This document shows positions 33,771 to 42,797 of a DNA stretch of 64,000 nucleotides, one piece after another. The notes under the pieces are model-generated. The model had not been told where the DNA came from. It did not search any database and worked only from the letters and a program-made list of their open reading frames with translations. Within the stretch, counting starts at the first letter, position 1, and each line of letters starts with the position of its first letter. The position numbers were made by a program, and so were the translations under genes. The stretch covers positions 248,001-312,000 of the forward strand of contig NZ_JBPJSQ010000002.1 of assembly GCF_051192575.1 (NCBI RefSeq), in the 5' to 3' direction. Source of the stretch: Aestuariimicrobium soli (GTDB lineage: Bacteria > Actinomycetota > Actinomycetes > Propionibacteriales > Propionibacteriaceae).

Positions 33771-34973
33771 TCACCCGATGACGCGCGCCCGGATGGTCTC
33801 GGGCATCGCCTCCAGGGTCGACAGCAGGTCGGACCCGACCGCGGTCACGTCGGTGACCGAGTAGCCCAGCTCGCCCTTGGTCGACAGCTGCTGGCTGCCG
33901 ATGTTGGCGCCATGTTCCGAGAAGATCTGGTTGAGTCGCGCCATCACCCCGGGCACGTTGCGGTGCAGGTGCAGCACCCGGGTGCCCTCCTGAGCGGGGG
34001 CGACGATCTGCGGCAGGTTGACGCTCATGCCCGTGGCCCCGTGGCGGGAGAAGTCGGCGAGCTTGCCGGCCACGAATCGTCCGATGTCGGTCTGCGCCTC
34101 CTGGGTGGAACCGCCGATGTGCGGGGTCAGGATCACGTTGGGCAGGCCCTGCAGTTCCGAGACGAACGGGTCGCCGACCAGCTTGGGCTCGGCGGGGAAC
34201 ACGTCGATGGCGGCGCCGGCGATGTGGCCGGACTTGAGATTCTCGACCAGCGCGTGGTGGTCGACGACGATGCCCCGGCACAGGTTGAGGAACAGCGAGC
34301 GCGGCCGCATCTTGGCGAACTCGTCCGCTCCGAAGAAGTTGGCGTTCGAGGCACGACCGTCGACGTGCAGCGTGATGGTCTCGCACTCGGCCAACAGCTC
34401 GTCCAGCGACTCGGCCTTGCGGGCGTTGCCGAGCGCCAGCTTGTCGGCCACGTCATGGAACATGACGCGCATGCCGAGCGCCTCGGCCACCACCGACAGT
34501 TGGGCGCCGATGTTGCCGTACCCGACGATGCCGAGGGTTCGTCCGCGCACCTCGTGGGCGCCCTTGGCCGACTTGTCCCAGACACCGGCGTGCATCATGG
34601 CGGACTTGTCGCCCAGGTGGCGCGCCATCATGATGATCTCGCCGATCGCCAGTTCCACCACCGAACGGGTGTTGGAGTAGGGCGCGTTGAAGACGGCCAC
34701 CCCGTGCTCGGCGGCCCGCGCCAGATCGATCTGGTTCGTGCCGATGCAGAACGCTCCGATGGCCTGCAGGGTGTCACCGCGCGCGTCGAGCACCTCCCGG
34801 GTCACGTGGGTGCGCGAGCGGATGCCCAGGTAGTCGACGCCCTCGAGGGCCTCGATCAGTTCGTCCTCGTTGAGACCCCCGGGTCGGTTGTCGACCTCGA
34901 ACCCGGCCTCGGTGAGGATCCGGGTGGCCTCGGAGTGGATGTTCTCGAGCAGCAGGGCTTTCACGGCTGCCAT
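33771..34973 (-). CDS. serA: D-3-phosphoglycerate dehydrogenase, short ACT-domain type
   Basis: First enzyme of serine synthesis. The 400-residue protein matches the E. coli-like two-hydroxyacid dehydrogenase class: NAD-binding GIVGYGNIGAQLSVVAEALG, substrate Arg in NLCRGIVVD, catalytic Glu and His in PNVILTPHIGGSTQEAQ, and a C-terminal ACT domain (about 325-400, RVLHLHRNVPGVMARL) for serine feedback. It is not the long 530-residue mycobacterial SerA1 type. Start is the ATG at 34973. It reads out of the region where the second ABC operon ends (35008), as the next gene on the same strand. Confidence 0.92.
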   Translation of the reverse strand: MAAVKALLLENIHSEATRILTEAGFEVDNRPGGLNEDELIEALEGVDYLGIRSRTHVTREVLDARGDTLQAIGAFCIGTNQIDLARAAEHGVAVFNAPYSNTRSVVELAIGEIIMMARHLGDKSAMMHAGVWDKSAKGAHEVRGRTLGIVGYGNIGAQLSVVAEALGMRVMFHDVADKLALGNARKAESLDELLAECETITLHVDGRASNANFFGADEFAKMRPRSLFLNLCRGIVVDHHALVENLKSGHIAGAAIDVFPAEPKLVGDPFVSELQGLPNVILTPHIGGSTQEAQTDIGRFVAGKLADFSRHGATGMSVNLPQIVAPAQEGTRVLHLHRNVPGVMARLNQIFSEHGANIGSQQLSTKGELGYSVTDVTAVGSDLLSTLEAMPETIRARVIG

Positions 34974-35007
34974 GTTAGGGGCGCCCGCTGGCCCTCCGGG
35001 AGCGGTC

Positions 35008-35724
35008 TCAGGCGAGCAGCCGCGGCACGGCCGCCAACAGTTCGCGGGTGTAGTCCTCCCGCGGGTCCTGGTAGACCTGCGCGGTCGGGCCGGCCTCCAC
35101 CACCCTGCCGGCGCGCATCACCACCACCCGGTCACACAGGTGGCGCACCACCGCCAGGTCGTGGCTGACCAGCACCAGCGTCAGGTCTTCGCTGGCGACC
35201 AGATCGGTGAGCAGATTGAGCACCTGGGCACGAACCGAGACGTCCAGCGCCGAGACGGGTTCGTCGGCGAACAACACCCGCGGACGAGGCGCCAGTGCCC
35301 GCGCGATGGCGATCCGTTGGCGCTGGCCCCCCGAGAACTCGTGCGGGTAGCGGTCGGCCTGGGACGGGTCAAGACCGACCTGGTCGAGCACCTCGGCCAC
35401 CCGCCGTCGCCGTTGCTCGCCGGGCCATGACCCGCGCAGCCGGCGGGCCGTCAACGGTTCGGCGACGATGTCGCGCACCCGCATGCGGGGGTCGAGGGAA
35501 CTGCGGGGGTCCTGGAAGACCAATTGGGCGTCGGCCGTGCGGGTGACGGTGCCGGCGGTCGGCGACTGCAGACCGAGCAGGCAGCGCACCAGGGTCGACT
35601 TCCCCGAACCGGACTCCCCCACGATGCCCAGGCGATCGCCGGCGTCGACCTCGACGCTGACCGAGTCGAGTGCCGTGGTGCTGCCGAACCGCACGACCAG
35701 GTCATGGGCGGTGAACAGGCTCAT
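35008..35724 (-). CDS. Peptide/nickel-type ABC transporter ATPase (F subunit)
   Basis: The 238-residue ATPase has Walker A GESGSGKST, Q-loop VFQDPRSSLDPR, signature FSGGQRQRIAIA and Walker B VLFADEPVSALD. It is short for the family, lacking the C-terminal oligo_HPY region. The ATG overlaps the stop of the D ATPase by 4 nt. It is the last gene of the second complete importer operon. Confidence 0.92.
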   Translation of the reverse strand: MSLFTAHDLVVRFGSTTALDSVSVEVDAGDRLGIVGESGSGKSTLVRCLLGLQSPTAGTVTRTADAQLVFQDPRSSLDPRMRVRDIVAEPLTARRLRGSWPGEQRRRRVAEVLDQVGLDPSQADRYPHEFSGGQRQRIAIARALAPRPRVLFADEPVSALDVSVRAQVLNLLTDLVASEDLTLVLVSHDLAVVRHLCDRVVVMRAGRVVEAGPTAQVYQDPREDYTRELLAAVPRLLA

Positions 35725-36599
35725 GCGCTCGGCTCCTCGAAGTCGGCCACCGTCGGCAGCCGCGTGCCGGGCTCGGCGAGATCGAGGCGACTGGTCGCCA
35801 TCAGTCCGCGGGTGTAGCCCTCGCGGGGACTCTCGAGCACCTGCCGCACGGGCCCGGCCTCAACCACTCGTCCGGCACGCATCACCACCAACTCCTCGGC
35901 CATCGAGGCGACCACGGCCAGGTCGTGACTGATGAACAGGCACCCGGCGGACTCTTCGTCGAGCCGCTGCCGCAGGGTGGCCAGCACCCGCGCCTGCACG
36001 GTGACGTCGAGCGCGGTGGTGGGCTCGTCGCAGATGAGCAGGTCGGGACGATTCGCCAGCGCCATCGCCATCAGCACCCGCTGGCGCAGGCCGCCGGACA
36101 GCTGGTGGGGGTAGGAGTCGGCCACTCGTTGCGGGTCGGCGATGCCCATGGCGGAGAGTTCGTCGAGCACGGCCACCCGGGTGGTGCCGCGCACGGGTCG
36201 GTCCCGGGCACCCTTGACGACACCGTGGAGCCGGAAGACCTCGGCCACCTGCCGGCCCGCCTTCATGGTGGGGTCGAGGGCGGTCATCGGCTCCTGGAAG
36301 ACCATGCCCAGCGCCTCGCCCCGCAGTCGGGTGAGGTGGCGGTCGGGTCGTCCGAGCAACTCGACGCCGTTGAGGGTGACCGACCCGGTGGCCGTGGCGT
36401 TCTCGGGCAGCAGCCCCATGATCGCAAGGGCGGTCACCGACTTGCCCGACCCGGATTCCCCGATCAGGCCGACGCGCTGACCGGGGGCGATGTCGAGGTT
36501 GACGCCCTCGACGGCCACCTGCTGGCGCCGTCCGAACCGCACGGTCAGGTCGCGCACCCGCAGACCCCTGTCGTGGGGGGTGGGAGCAGCGTCGGCCAT
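35721..36599 (-). CDS. Peptide/nickel-type ABC transporter ATPase (D subunit)
   Basis: 292 residues from the ATG at 36599 (TGATG junction with the upstream permease). Walker A GESGSGKSV has Val where most have Thr; Q-loop VFQEPMTALDPT, signature LSGGLRQRVLMA and Walker B LLICDEPTTALD are normal. The C-terminus is cut short compared with DppD: no Cys-rich oligo_HPY motif, ending in TRLPTVADFEEPSA. The reading extending to 37457 overlaps the permease and is rejected. Confidence 0.92.
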   Translation of the reverse strand: MADAAPTPHDRGLRVRDLTVRFGRRQQVAVEGVNLDIAPGQRVGLIGESGSGKSVTALAIMGLLPENATATGSVTLNGVELLGRPDRHLTRLRGEALGMVFQEPMTALDPTMKAGRQVAEVFRLHGVVKGARDRPVRGTTRVAVLDELSAMGIADPQRVADSYPHQLSGGLRQRVLMAMALANRPDLLICDEPTTALDVTVQARVLATLRQRLDEESAGCLFISHDLAVVASMAEELVVMRAGRVVEAGPVRQVLESPREGYTRGLMATSRLDLAEPGTRLPTVADFEEPSA

Positions 36600-37411
36600 C
36601 AGCGCACCTCCCGCAGTCGGGGGTCGAGAAGATCGCGCAACCCGTCGCCCAGCAGGTTGAAGCCGAGCACCGCGACCGCGATGGCGGCTGCGGGCCACAG
36701 CGCCAGCCCCGGATGGGTGAACAGCATCACCCGGGCGTCGTAGAGCATGCGTCCCCAGGTGGGGGTGGGCGGTTGCGTGCCCAGCCCGAGGTAGCTGAGC
36801 GCGGCCTCGGCGAGCACCGCCATCGCGAAACTGACGGAGGCCTGCACGCCGAGCAGCGGGGCGACGTTGGGCAGCACGTGCCGCCGGGCGATGGTCAGCC
36901 AGCCGATGCCCGAGACCCGGGCGGCCGTGATGTGGTCCTGACTCATCACCTGCAGCACGCCCGCTCGCGTGATGCGTGTGAACACCGGAACCGACGAGAT
37001 GCCGATGGCGATCAACCCAGTCACCGTCGAACCGCCCAGCACCGCCGCCAGCAGGATCGCCAGCAGCACCGCCGGGAACGCGTAGAGCACGTCGGTCACC
37101 CGCACGACCAGCCGCGACAGCCACCCGGGCGCCATGCCGGCCAGCAGCCCGAGCGGGATGCCCACGACGGCCGCGATCGCCACCGACACCACGCCCACGA
37201 GCAGGCAGATCTGGGCGCCGGTGATCAGCCGCGAGAACACGTCGGCTCCCAGCTGGTCGGTGCCCAGCCAGTGCGTGGCACCGGGCGCCTGCAGGGCCGA
37301 TCGGGGGTCGACACCGACCGGGTCGAAGGGTGTCCACACCAGCGAGAGCAGGCCGGCGACCACGGTGAGGGTCACCAGGGTCACGCCGATCACCAGCGAG
37401 GCGCGCCTCAT
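36599..37411 (-). CDS. ABC transporter permease (DppC family)
   Basis: The 270-residue membrane subunit has an N-terminal helix (about 7-25), GTDQLGADVFSRLITGAQI typical of C permeases, then five helices with coupling loop QDHITAARVSGIGWLTIARRH. Short for the family. The ATG overlaps the B permease stop by 4 nt and the stop shares a base with the downstream ATPase ATG. Confidence 0.92.
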   Translation of the reverse strand: MRRASLVIGVTLVTLTVVAGLLSLVWTPFDPVGVDPRSALQAPGATHWLGTDQLGADVFSRLITGAQICLLVGVVSVAIAAVVGIPLGLLAGMAPGWLSRLVVRVTDVLYAFPAVLLAILLAAVLGGSTVTGLIAIGISSVPVFTRITRAGVLQVMSQDHITAARVSGIGWLTIARRHVLPNVAPLLGVQASVSFAMAVLAEAALSYLGLGTQPPTPTWGRMLYDARVMLFTHPGLALWPAAAIAVAVLGFNLLGDGLRDLLDPRLREVR

Positions 37412-38376
37412 CGCTGCCCCCCACGCCGGGAGCGCAACCGGGGGTCAAGTGCCACATAGCTCAGGTCGAGCAGGGCCATCACCACGAGCACGACGGTCAC
37501 CAGCACCATCACCACCGACTGCACGATCACCAGGTCGCGGCTGGCGACGGCGCTCATCAGCATCGACCCCAGCCCCGGCAACACGAACACCTGCTCGACC
37601 ACGATGGCACCGGCGAAGCTGGCGGCCACCTGCAGCCCGAGCACGGTGACCACCTGCAGCGAGGCCTCGCGTCGTCCGTGACGCCACAGGGCGGCCAATC
37701 GTCCCCAACCGATCGAACGGGCGGTGCGAATGTGGTCGGAGGTGCCCACCTCGACGAACGCCGAGCGCACGTAGCGGGTGAGCGCCGCCCCCTGGATGAG
37801 CGAGATCGACAGCACAGGCAGCACCATCGTCCGCAGCCACCCCACGGGGTCGGACGAGAAGCCCACCCAGCCATTGGCCGGCAGCCAGCGCAGGCGCACG
37901 GCGAACAGCACCACCAGGGCGATGCCGGCCAGGAAGGCCGGAACCGCCATGCCGAGCTGGCTCAGCGCGTTCACGGCGAAACCGTCCCAGTGACGCCGGC
38001 GATGGGCGGCCCACAGCCCCGCGGGCACGGCGACCAGCAACGATCCGAGGGTGCCCAGGGTCACCAGCCAGAACGTGATCGTGAACGGACGAACCACCAG
38101 CCCCGCGACGCTCTCGCCCGTGAAGGCGGACGTGCCCAGGTCTCCGGTGGCCAGGCCCGTGACCCAGTCGAGGTAGCGCACGGTCAGGGGGCGGTCGAGA
38201 CCGAGCCTGGCGCGCAGTTCGGCCACCGACGCAGGGTCGGAGGAGTTGCCGAGCATGACCTGCGCGACGTCACCGGGCAGCGCGTTGACGAGGCCGAACA
38301 CGACGACCGAGGCCAGGAGCAGGCTGACGACGAGCACCACGACGCGCTCGACGACCAGCCGCAGTCGTCCGCTCAT
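37408..38376 (-). CDS. ABC transporter permease (DppB family)
   Basis: The 322-residue membrane subunit has an N-terminal helix (about 10-30), NALPGDVAQVMLG, GLDRPLTVRYLDWVTGLATGD typical of B permeases, and five further helices with coupling loop TARSIGWGRLAALWRHG. It lies 4 nt after the binding-protein stop, with no hairpin in the junction, unlike the first operon. Confidence 0.92.
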   Translation of the reverse strand: MSGRLRLVVERVVVLVVSLLLASVVVFGLVNALPGDVAQVMLGNSSDPASVAELRARLGLDRPLTVRYLDWVTGLATGDLGTSAFTGESVAGLVVRPFTITFWLVTLGTLGSLLVAVPAGLWAAHRRRHWDGFAVNALSQLGMAVPAFLAGIALVVLFAVRLRWLPANGWVGFSSDPVGWLRTMVLPVLSISLIQGAALTRYVRSAFVEVGTSDHIRTARSIGWGRLAALWRHGRREASLQVVTVLGLQVAASFAGAIVVEQVFVLPGLGSMLMSAVASRDLVIVQSVVMVLVTVVLVVMALLDLSYVALDPRLRSRRGGQR

Positions 38377-38380
38377 CGGC

Positions 38381-39901
38381 TCAGGTGAGCTTGGAGGTGA
38401 CCGTGGTCAGGTCGAAGCTCAGCGCGGTCGCGTTGGGCGAGACACCATGGATGTCGGGCTTGGTCACGATCAGGTTGGGCAGCAGGAACAGGAAGTCGGC
38501 GGCCGCATCGTCGGCCAGGATTGTCGCTGCCTCCTTGTACTTCTCGATGGCCCCCTGCTCGTCGGAGGCGTCCGCCTCGGCGATCAGCGTCTGGAACTGG
38601 GCGTTGTCGTAGTGCCAGTAGTACTCGGGGTTGGCCCAGTTCACGAGATCGTGCGATTCGACGTGGGCGACGATCGTCAGGTCGTAGTCGCCCTTGGTGT
38701 AGACGACATCGAGCCAGCGGCCCGGGAACTCGAGCACGTCGGCCTTCACGGTGATGCCGGCGGCGCCCAGCTGCGCGGTGATCAGCTGCACCGCACCCGA
38801 GGCGTAGGGCAGGCTCGGCACGCGCAGGCGCAGGGTGGGGTTCTTGATGCCCGACTCGGCGACCAGTTGCTTGGCCAGTTCGACGTCGTAGGGGTAGGTG
38901 TTCGACAGGTCCTCGTACCACGGGTCGGTGGGGGGAACCATCGAGCCGATCAGCGAACCCTTGCCACCCCAGACGGTGTCGATCACGGCCTGCCGGTCGA
39001 TGGCATGGCAGATGGCCTGGCGCAGTTTGAGGTTCTTCAGGGCCGGGGTGTCGTGGTTGAAGCCGAGCACGACCTCGCCGTTGGTGGTGCCCTCGAGCAC
39101 GGTGAACTTCGAGGTGTCGGCGAACTGCGGCAGGGTCTGCGGGGCCGCGACGTTCGAGATGATGTCGAGGTCGCCCGCGAGCATCGAGGCGTTCATGGCG
39201 TTGGCGTCCTTGAAGTAGCGCCAGGTCACCTTCTCGAAGCGGGTTCCCGTGCCCCAGTAGGCGCCGTTCTTCACCAGGGTGATGTCGGATCCCTTGTTCC
39301 ACGAGTCGAACGCGAACGGGCCCGATCCCTGCGGCTTGGTGGCCAGGGTTGCGAAACCGGCGGGGTCGATGATCACTCCCGAGCTCGAGGTCAGGCTGTA
39401 GAGCCACTCGTAGCTGGGCTTCGACAGCACGACCGTGACGGTCTTGTCGTCGGTGGCCTCGATGCTGTCGACGACGGCGTGACGCGCCTTGATGACCGCG
39501 TTGCCCTTGTCGCGCAGCAGGTCGAGCGACTGCTTGACGCTATCGGCGTTGACGGGGGTGCCACTGGCGAACTTGGCCCCGGCCTGCAGGGTGAAGGTGT
39601 AGGTCAGCCGGTCCTCGCTGACGGTCCAGGCGGTGGCGAGCAGCGGCTTGATCTGGCCGTCACCGTCGATCTTCACCAGCGTCTCGTAGACGTTGTAGAG
39701 CAGCAGCTGCGGAATGGCCGCGTCGTTGTTGGTGACCAGGTCGAACGTCTCGGGCATCGTCACGGCACCGATGATCAGGTTGCGACCCGGGTTGGACGAG
39801 GGCGTGGTCTGCGCGGGACCGGAGGTGCAGGCCGCTGCCGTCGCCAGGGTGGCGGCGGCGAGGCCCCCGAGCAGGGCGCGTCGACCAAGAATGTGCCCCA
39901 T
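38381..39901 (-). CDS. ABC transporter solute-binding protein (SBP_bac_5), lipoprotein
   Basis: 506 residues from the ATG at 39901, which follows GGAAGGA. The signal MGHILGRRALLGGLAAATLA carries a twin-arginine-like pair and lipobox TAAAC, so it should be a membrane-anchored lipoprotein. The SBP_bac_5 core has LATAWTVSEDRLTYTFTLQAG and LRQAICHAIDRQAV, typical of peptide, opine or nickel binders; the substrate cannot be told. TAGACT at 39954-39959 (minus strand) may be the -10, giving a leader of about 46 nt. First gene of the second operon. Confidence 0.92.
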   Translation of the reverse strand: MGHILGRRALLGGLAAATLATAAACTSGPAQTTPSSNPGRNLIIGAVTMPETFDLVTNNDAAIPQLLLYNVYETLVKIDGDGQIKPLLATAWTVSEDRLTYTFTLQAGAKFASGTPVNADSVKQSLDLLRDKGNAVIKARHAVVDSIEATDDKTVTVVLSKPSYEWLYSLTSSSGVIIDPAGFATLATKPQGSGPFAFDSWNKGSDITLVKNGAYWGTGTRFEKVTWRYFKDANAMNASMLAGDLDIISNVAAPQTLPQFADTSKFTVLEGTTNGEVVLGFNHDTPALKNLKLRQAICHAIDRQAVIDTVWGGKGSLIGSMVPPTDPWYEDLSNTYPYDVELAKQLVAESGIKNPTLRLRVPSLPYASGAVQLITAQLGAAGITVKADVLEFPGRWLDVVYTKGDYDLTIVAHVESHDLVNWANPEYYWHYDNAQFQTLIAEADASDEQGAIEKYKEAATILADDAAADFLFLLPNLIVTKPDIHGVSPNATALSFDLTTVTSKLT

Positions 39902-39986
39902 GGGGTGGGTCCTTCCGTCAGTCCTCGACCCGTTCGGTCCAGCGACGGCATGGAGTCTACCGGGTGAGCCGGTGGAGACTGGTGGG

Positions 39987-41180
39987 GTGACATCGCCCGA
40001 CGCCGCCCCCGACACCCCCGGGACGCCCCCGCGAGCCCCATTCACGGGGAGACCGCTGGCCGCGGCCCGCCGTTTGACCCTGCGCGCGTTCGATCTCAGC
40101 GAACGCACGGCCCGCTGGTCGCGCGCCGAACAGCACGCCCGCGTGGCCCGGTGGCGGGGTCGCGCGTTCATGATCGCCCAGTCGGCGCTCGCGGCCGCGC
40201 TGGCCTGGTTCATCGCGGACGACGTGCTGCACCGCTACCTGCCGGTGTTCGCGCCGGTGTCGGCCATGCTGGCGCTCGGGATGTCGTTCGGTCAGCGGAC
40301 GAGCCGGGTGCTCGAGGTCTGTCTCGGCGTGGCCATCGGCGTGCTGGTGGGCGACCTGTTCATCTTGGTGTTCGGCACCGGCTGGTGGCAGGTGGCGCTG
40401 GTCGTCTTCGCGTCCATGAGTGTGGCGACGTGGGTGGGGGCTCGTCCGCTGATGATCAACCAGGCCGGCATTCAGGCGGCCACGGTGATGACCCTGCTGC
40501 CCGACCCGACCCGGTCGGGCTCGCGCTTCCTCGACGCCCTGTTGGGGTGCGCCATTGCGCTGGTGTTCGCGCTGGTGGCGCCGACCTCACCGGTGCAGCG
40601 GCCACGCATCCGAGCCGCCGAGGTGCTGGGGTTGGCCGGCCGCACGCTGTACTCGGCGCGCGATGCCCTGGCCGCCCACGACCAGGACGCCGCCGACCGC
40701 ACCCTCGAGATGGCGCGCGGGTCGGAACAGGCGCTGTCGGCCTTGACGCAGGCCGCCGCCGAGGGGGTGGCCGTCGTCCGCTACTCCCCGTTCCAGCGGG
40801 GCAATCGCGAGCACGTGCAGCAGGTCGCCGACCTGGTGGCACCGCTCGACCGGTTGACCCGCAATCTGCGCGTGCTGGCCCGGCGGGCCGTGGTGGCGGT
40901 CTGGCGTTCCGAGGAGATCTCGGAGGCACACCTGCGGGTGATCGGAGAGCTGGCGCTGGTCACCGACTTCTGCGCCGCGGAACTGCACGCCAGGCGCCTG
41001 CCGACCAGGGCCCGGGAGCGGGTGGTCGAGGTGGCGGAGGCCACGAGCCACCTGCCGGTGGGTGACACCCTCTCGGGCACGGTGATCGTGGCCCAGCTGC
41101 GCTCCCTCTGCGTCGACCTGCTCGAGCTGACGGGTCTCGACTACGCCGATGCGCGCCAACTCGTCCCCGAGATGGACTGA
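39987..41180 (+). CDS. FUSC-like aromatic-acid-exporter-type membrane protein
   Basis: From a GTG at 39987 (GGAGACT upstream) the 397-residue protein has six hydrophobic helices between about 55 and 190, including PVFAPVSAMLALGMSFGQR and a GVAIGVLVGDLFI segment that repeats the FUSC pattern, then a cytoplasmic helical domain (about 200-397). This layout is typical of actinobacterial FUSC/ArAE proteins, putative exporters of aromatic acids or envelope components. It has one FUSC-like half instead of two, so it would have to dimerise. The in-frame reading to 39714 is antisense to the SBP gene. Confidence 0.82.
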   Translation: MTSPDAAPDTPGTPPRAPFTGRPLAAARRLTLRAFDLSERTARWSRAEQHARVARWRGRAFMIAQSALAAALAWFIADDVLHRYLPVFAPVSAMLALGMSFGQRTSRVLEVCLGVAIGVLVGDLFILVFGTGWWQVALVVFASMSVATWVGARPLMINQAGIQAATVMTLLPDPTRSGSRFLDALLGCAIALVFALVAPTSPVQRPRIRAAEVLGLAGRTLYSARDALAAHDQDAADRTLEMARGSEQALSALTQAAAEGVAVVRYSPFQRGNREHVQQVADLVAPLDRLTRNLRVLARRAVVAVWRSEEISEAHLRVIGELALVTDFCAAELHARRLPTRARERVVEVAEATSHLPVGDTLSGTVIVAQLRSLCVDLLELTGLDYADARQLVPEMD

Positions 41181-41198
41181 GGCTGCTTCGATGGGGGC

Positions 41199-41693
41199 AT
41201 GACCGATCCACAGACCCCCGCCGAGGCCGTCGTCACCGCCTCCCGCCTCGTGCACGCCCCCGTCGAGATCGTCTTCGAGCTGATCGCCGATCCCGCACAC
41301 CAGCCGCGGTGGGACGGCAACGACAACCTCAGCCACGCCGACGAGGGCCAGCGCGTGCACGCCGTCGGTGACGTCTTCGTGATGCACAACTCGTCTCGCG
41401 AACCCGGCAAGCCGGGCAAGGTCAAGGAGAACCACGTCGTCGCCTTCGAAGAGGGCCGGACGATCGCCTGGGCGCCCGCCGACGCCGGCCAGGAGCCCAC
41501 CGGTCACGTCTGGCGGTGGGACCTCGAGCCCGCCGACGACGGCACGCTGGTCACCCACATCTACGACTACTCCAAGCAGACGCACGAGGGTCGCATCGAG
41601 TATGGACGAAACCTCAAGCCCGAGGCGCTGCTGGCCTCGATCGACCGGCTGGCGGCGGCCGCGGAGGCGGGTTCGGGCTCCACTGAGGGCTGA
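41199..41693 (+). CDS. SRPBCC (START-like) family protein
   Basis: The 164-residue soluble protein has the polyketide-cyclase/START pattern: N-terminal VTASRLVHAPVEIVFELIAD, PAHQPRWDGNDNLSHAD, central KENHVVAFEEGRTIAWAP and a C-terminal long helix LKPEALLASIDRLAAAA. Such proteins bind hydrophobic ligands in a helix-grip cavity; no ligand can be named. It begins 18 nt after the FUSC-like gene and is followed by tRNA-fMet. Confidence 0.85.
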   Translation: MTDPQTPAEAVVTASRLVHAPVEIVFELIADPAHQPRWDGNDNLSHADEGQRVHAVGDVFVMHNSSREPGKPGKVKENHVVAFEEGRTIAWAPADAGQEPTGHVWRWDLEPADDGTLVTHIYDYSKQTHEGRIEYGRNLKPEALLASIDRLAAAAEAGSGSTEG

Positions 41694-41715
41694 CGGACGC
41701 CTGACGGGGCTCGAT

Positions 41716-41744
41716 TTGGCTCCCGCGTCGGGCCTGTGTAGAGT
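41716..41744 (+). promoter_or_regulatory. Promoter of tRNA-fMet
   Basis: TTGGCT (41716-41721) and TAGAGT (41739-41744) with exact 17-nt spacing; transcription would begin 6-7 nt before the tRNA 5' end. Confidence 0.65.
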
Positions 41745-41757
41745 TGCTGAATGCCGA

Positions 41758-41831
<74 letters not shown>

Positions 41832-41852
41832 CACAAGTCCACGTAGGACGAG

Positions 41853-41891
41853 GAACTCCCGGGCCCATCAGGGCTCGGGAGTTCTGCTTTT
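41853..41891 (+). terminator. Intrinsic terminator of tRNA-fMet
   Basis: A 14-bp stem (41853-41866 with 41871-41884, one G-T) capped by ATCA, followed by TCTGCTTTT. A classical Rho-independent terminator. Confidence 0.92.
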
Positions 41892-41940
41892 CCCGCTGGT
41901 CCGCGGCAGAAGTGTCAGAGCCGTCGGTCATGCTGGGCCC

Positions 41941-42794
41941 ATGCGGTCACCACCAGCGCCGAACTCCCCCACCCGCGACCTGGATCGCTACCGATCCCAC
42001 GTCCGAGGCTGCCTGCTGGGCGGCGCCATCGGCGACGCCCTGGGCGGGCCCGTCGAGTTCTGGAGTCTCGACCGGATCACCTCACGCGTGGGACCGCGTG
42101 GGGTGCGCGACTATCTGCCGGACGACGGCCTCGTCGGCCACACCTCCGACGAGGGGAACCACCCCATCATCGGGCACATCACCGACGACACCCAGATGAC
42201 CCTGTTCACCGTCGAGGGGCTCATCCGGGCCACCGTCCGCTCCGCCACCCGGGGTACGGCCCTCGGGCCCGCACCCATCCACCACGCCTACGATCGCTGG
42301 CTCGACACCCAGCTGCTGCCCGGCCCCGGGGTCGAGCGACCCGGGGGCGGCTGGCTCGTCCGGGAACCATGGCTGTAGGCCCGGCGTGAACCGGGCGTGA
42401 CCTGTCTGACAGCCCTGCAAGAACGGCGCCGCGGCCCAGATCCGGACAGGTTCGGTGACCCGGCCGTCAACGCGGGTGGGTCGCCGAAGAGGCGTTGGCC
42501 ATCGGCATCTACGCCGCGCTCTGCCACCCCGGCGAGCACGAGATGTTGGATGCCCTGGCGCTGGCCGTCACCCATTCGGGCGACAGCGACTCGACCGGAT
42601 CGATCTGCGGCAACATCCTGGGCGCACTGCACGGCGAGGGCGCCCTGCCGGCCGCACTGCTCTTCCGCACCGAAGGTCGGGCGACCATCGCCGAGCTGGC
42701 CGACGACCTCGTGCTCGAGTTCACCCAGGGCAAGCAGCTCCGCGGCCCGTACGGCCTCGAGACCGGATGGTTCGAGCGCTACCCGGGCGTGTGA
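41941..42794 (+). pseudogene. ADP-ribosylglycohydrolase (DraG family), broken by a stop, deletion and frameshift
   Basis: The 5' part encodes an intact DraG N-terminus: GCLLGGAIGDALGGPVEF and the metal motif HITDDTQMTLFTVEGL. At 42376 a TAG replaces a Tyr codon in what should read WLYARREPGVTCLTALQ; the frame continues past it to about 42470. The conserved centre (NDSKGCGGVMR and about 100 more residues) is missing, and the C-terminus GWVAEEALAIGIYAALCH with metal motif HSGDSDSTGSICGNILG resumes in another frame, ending at 42794. Three independent lesions make a functional product very unlikely. Two fragments could still be translated. Confidence 0.85.
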
Positions 42795-42797
42795 GGT

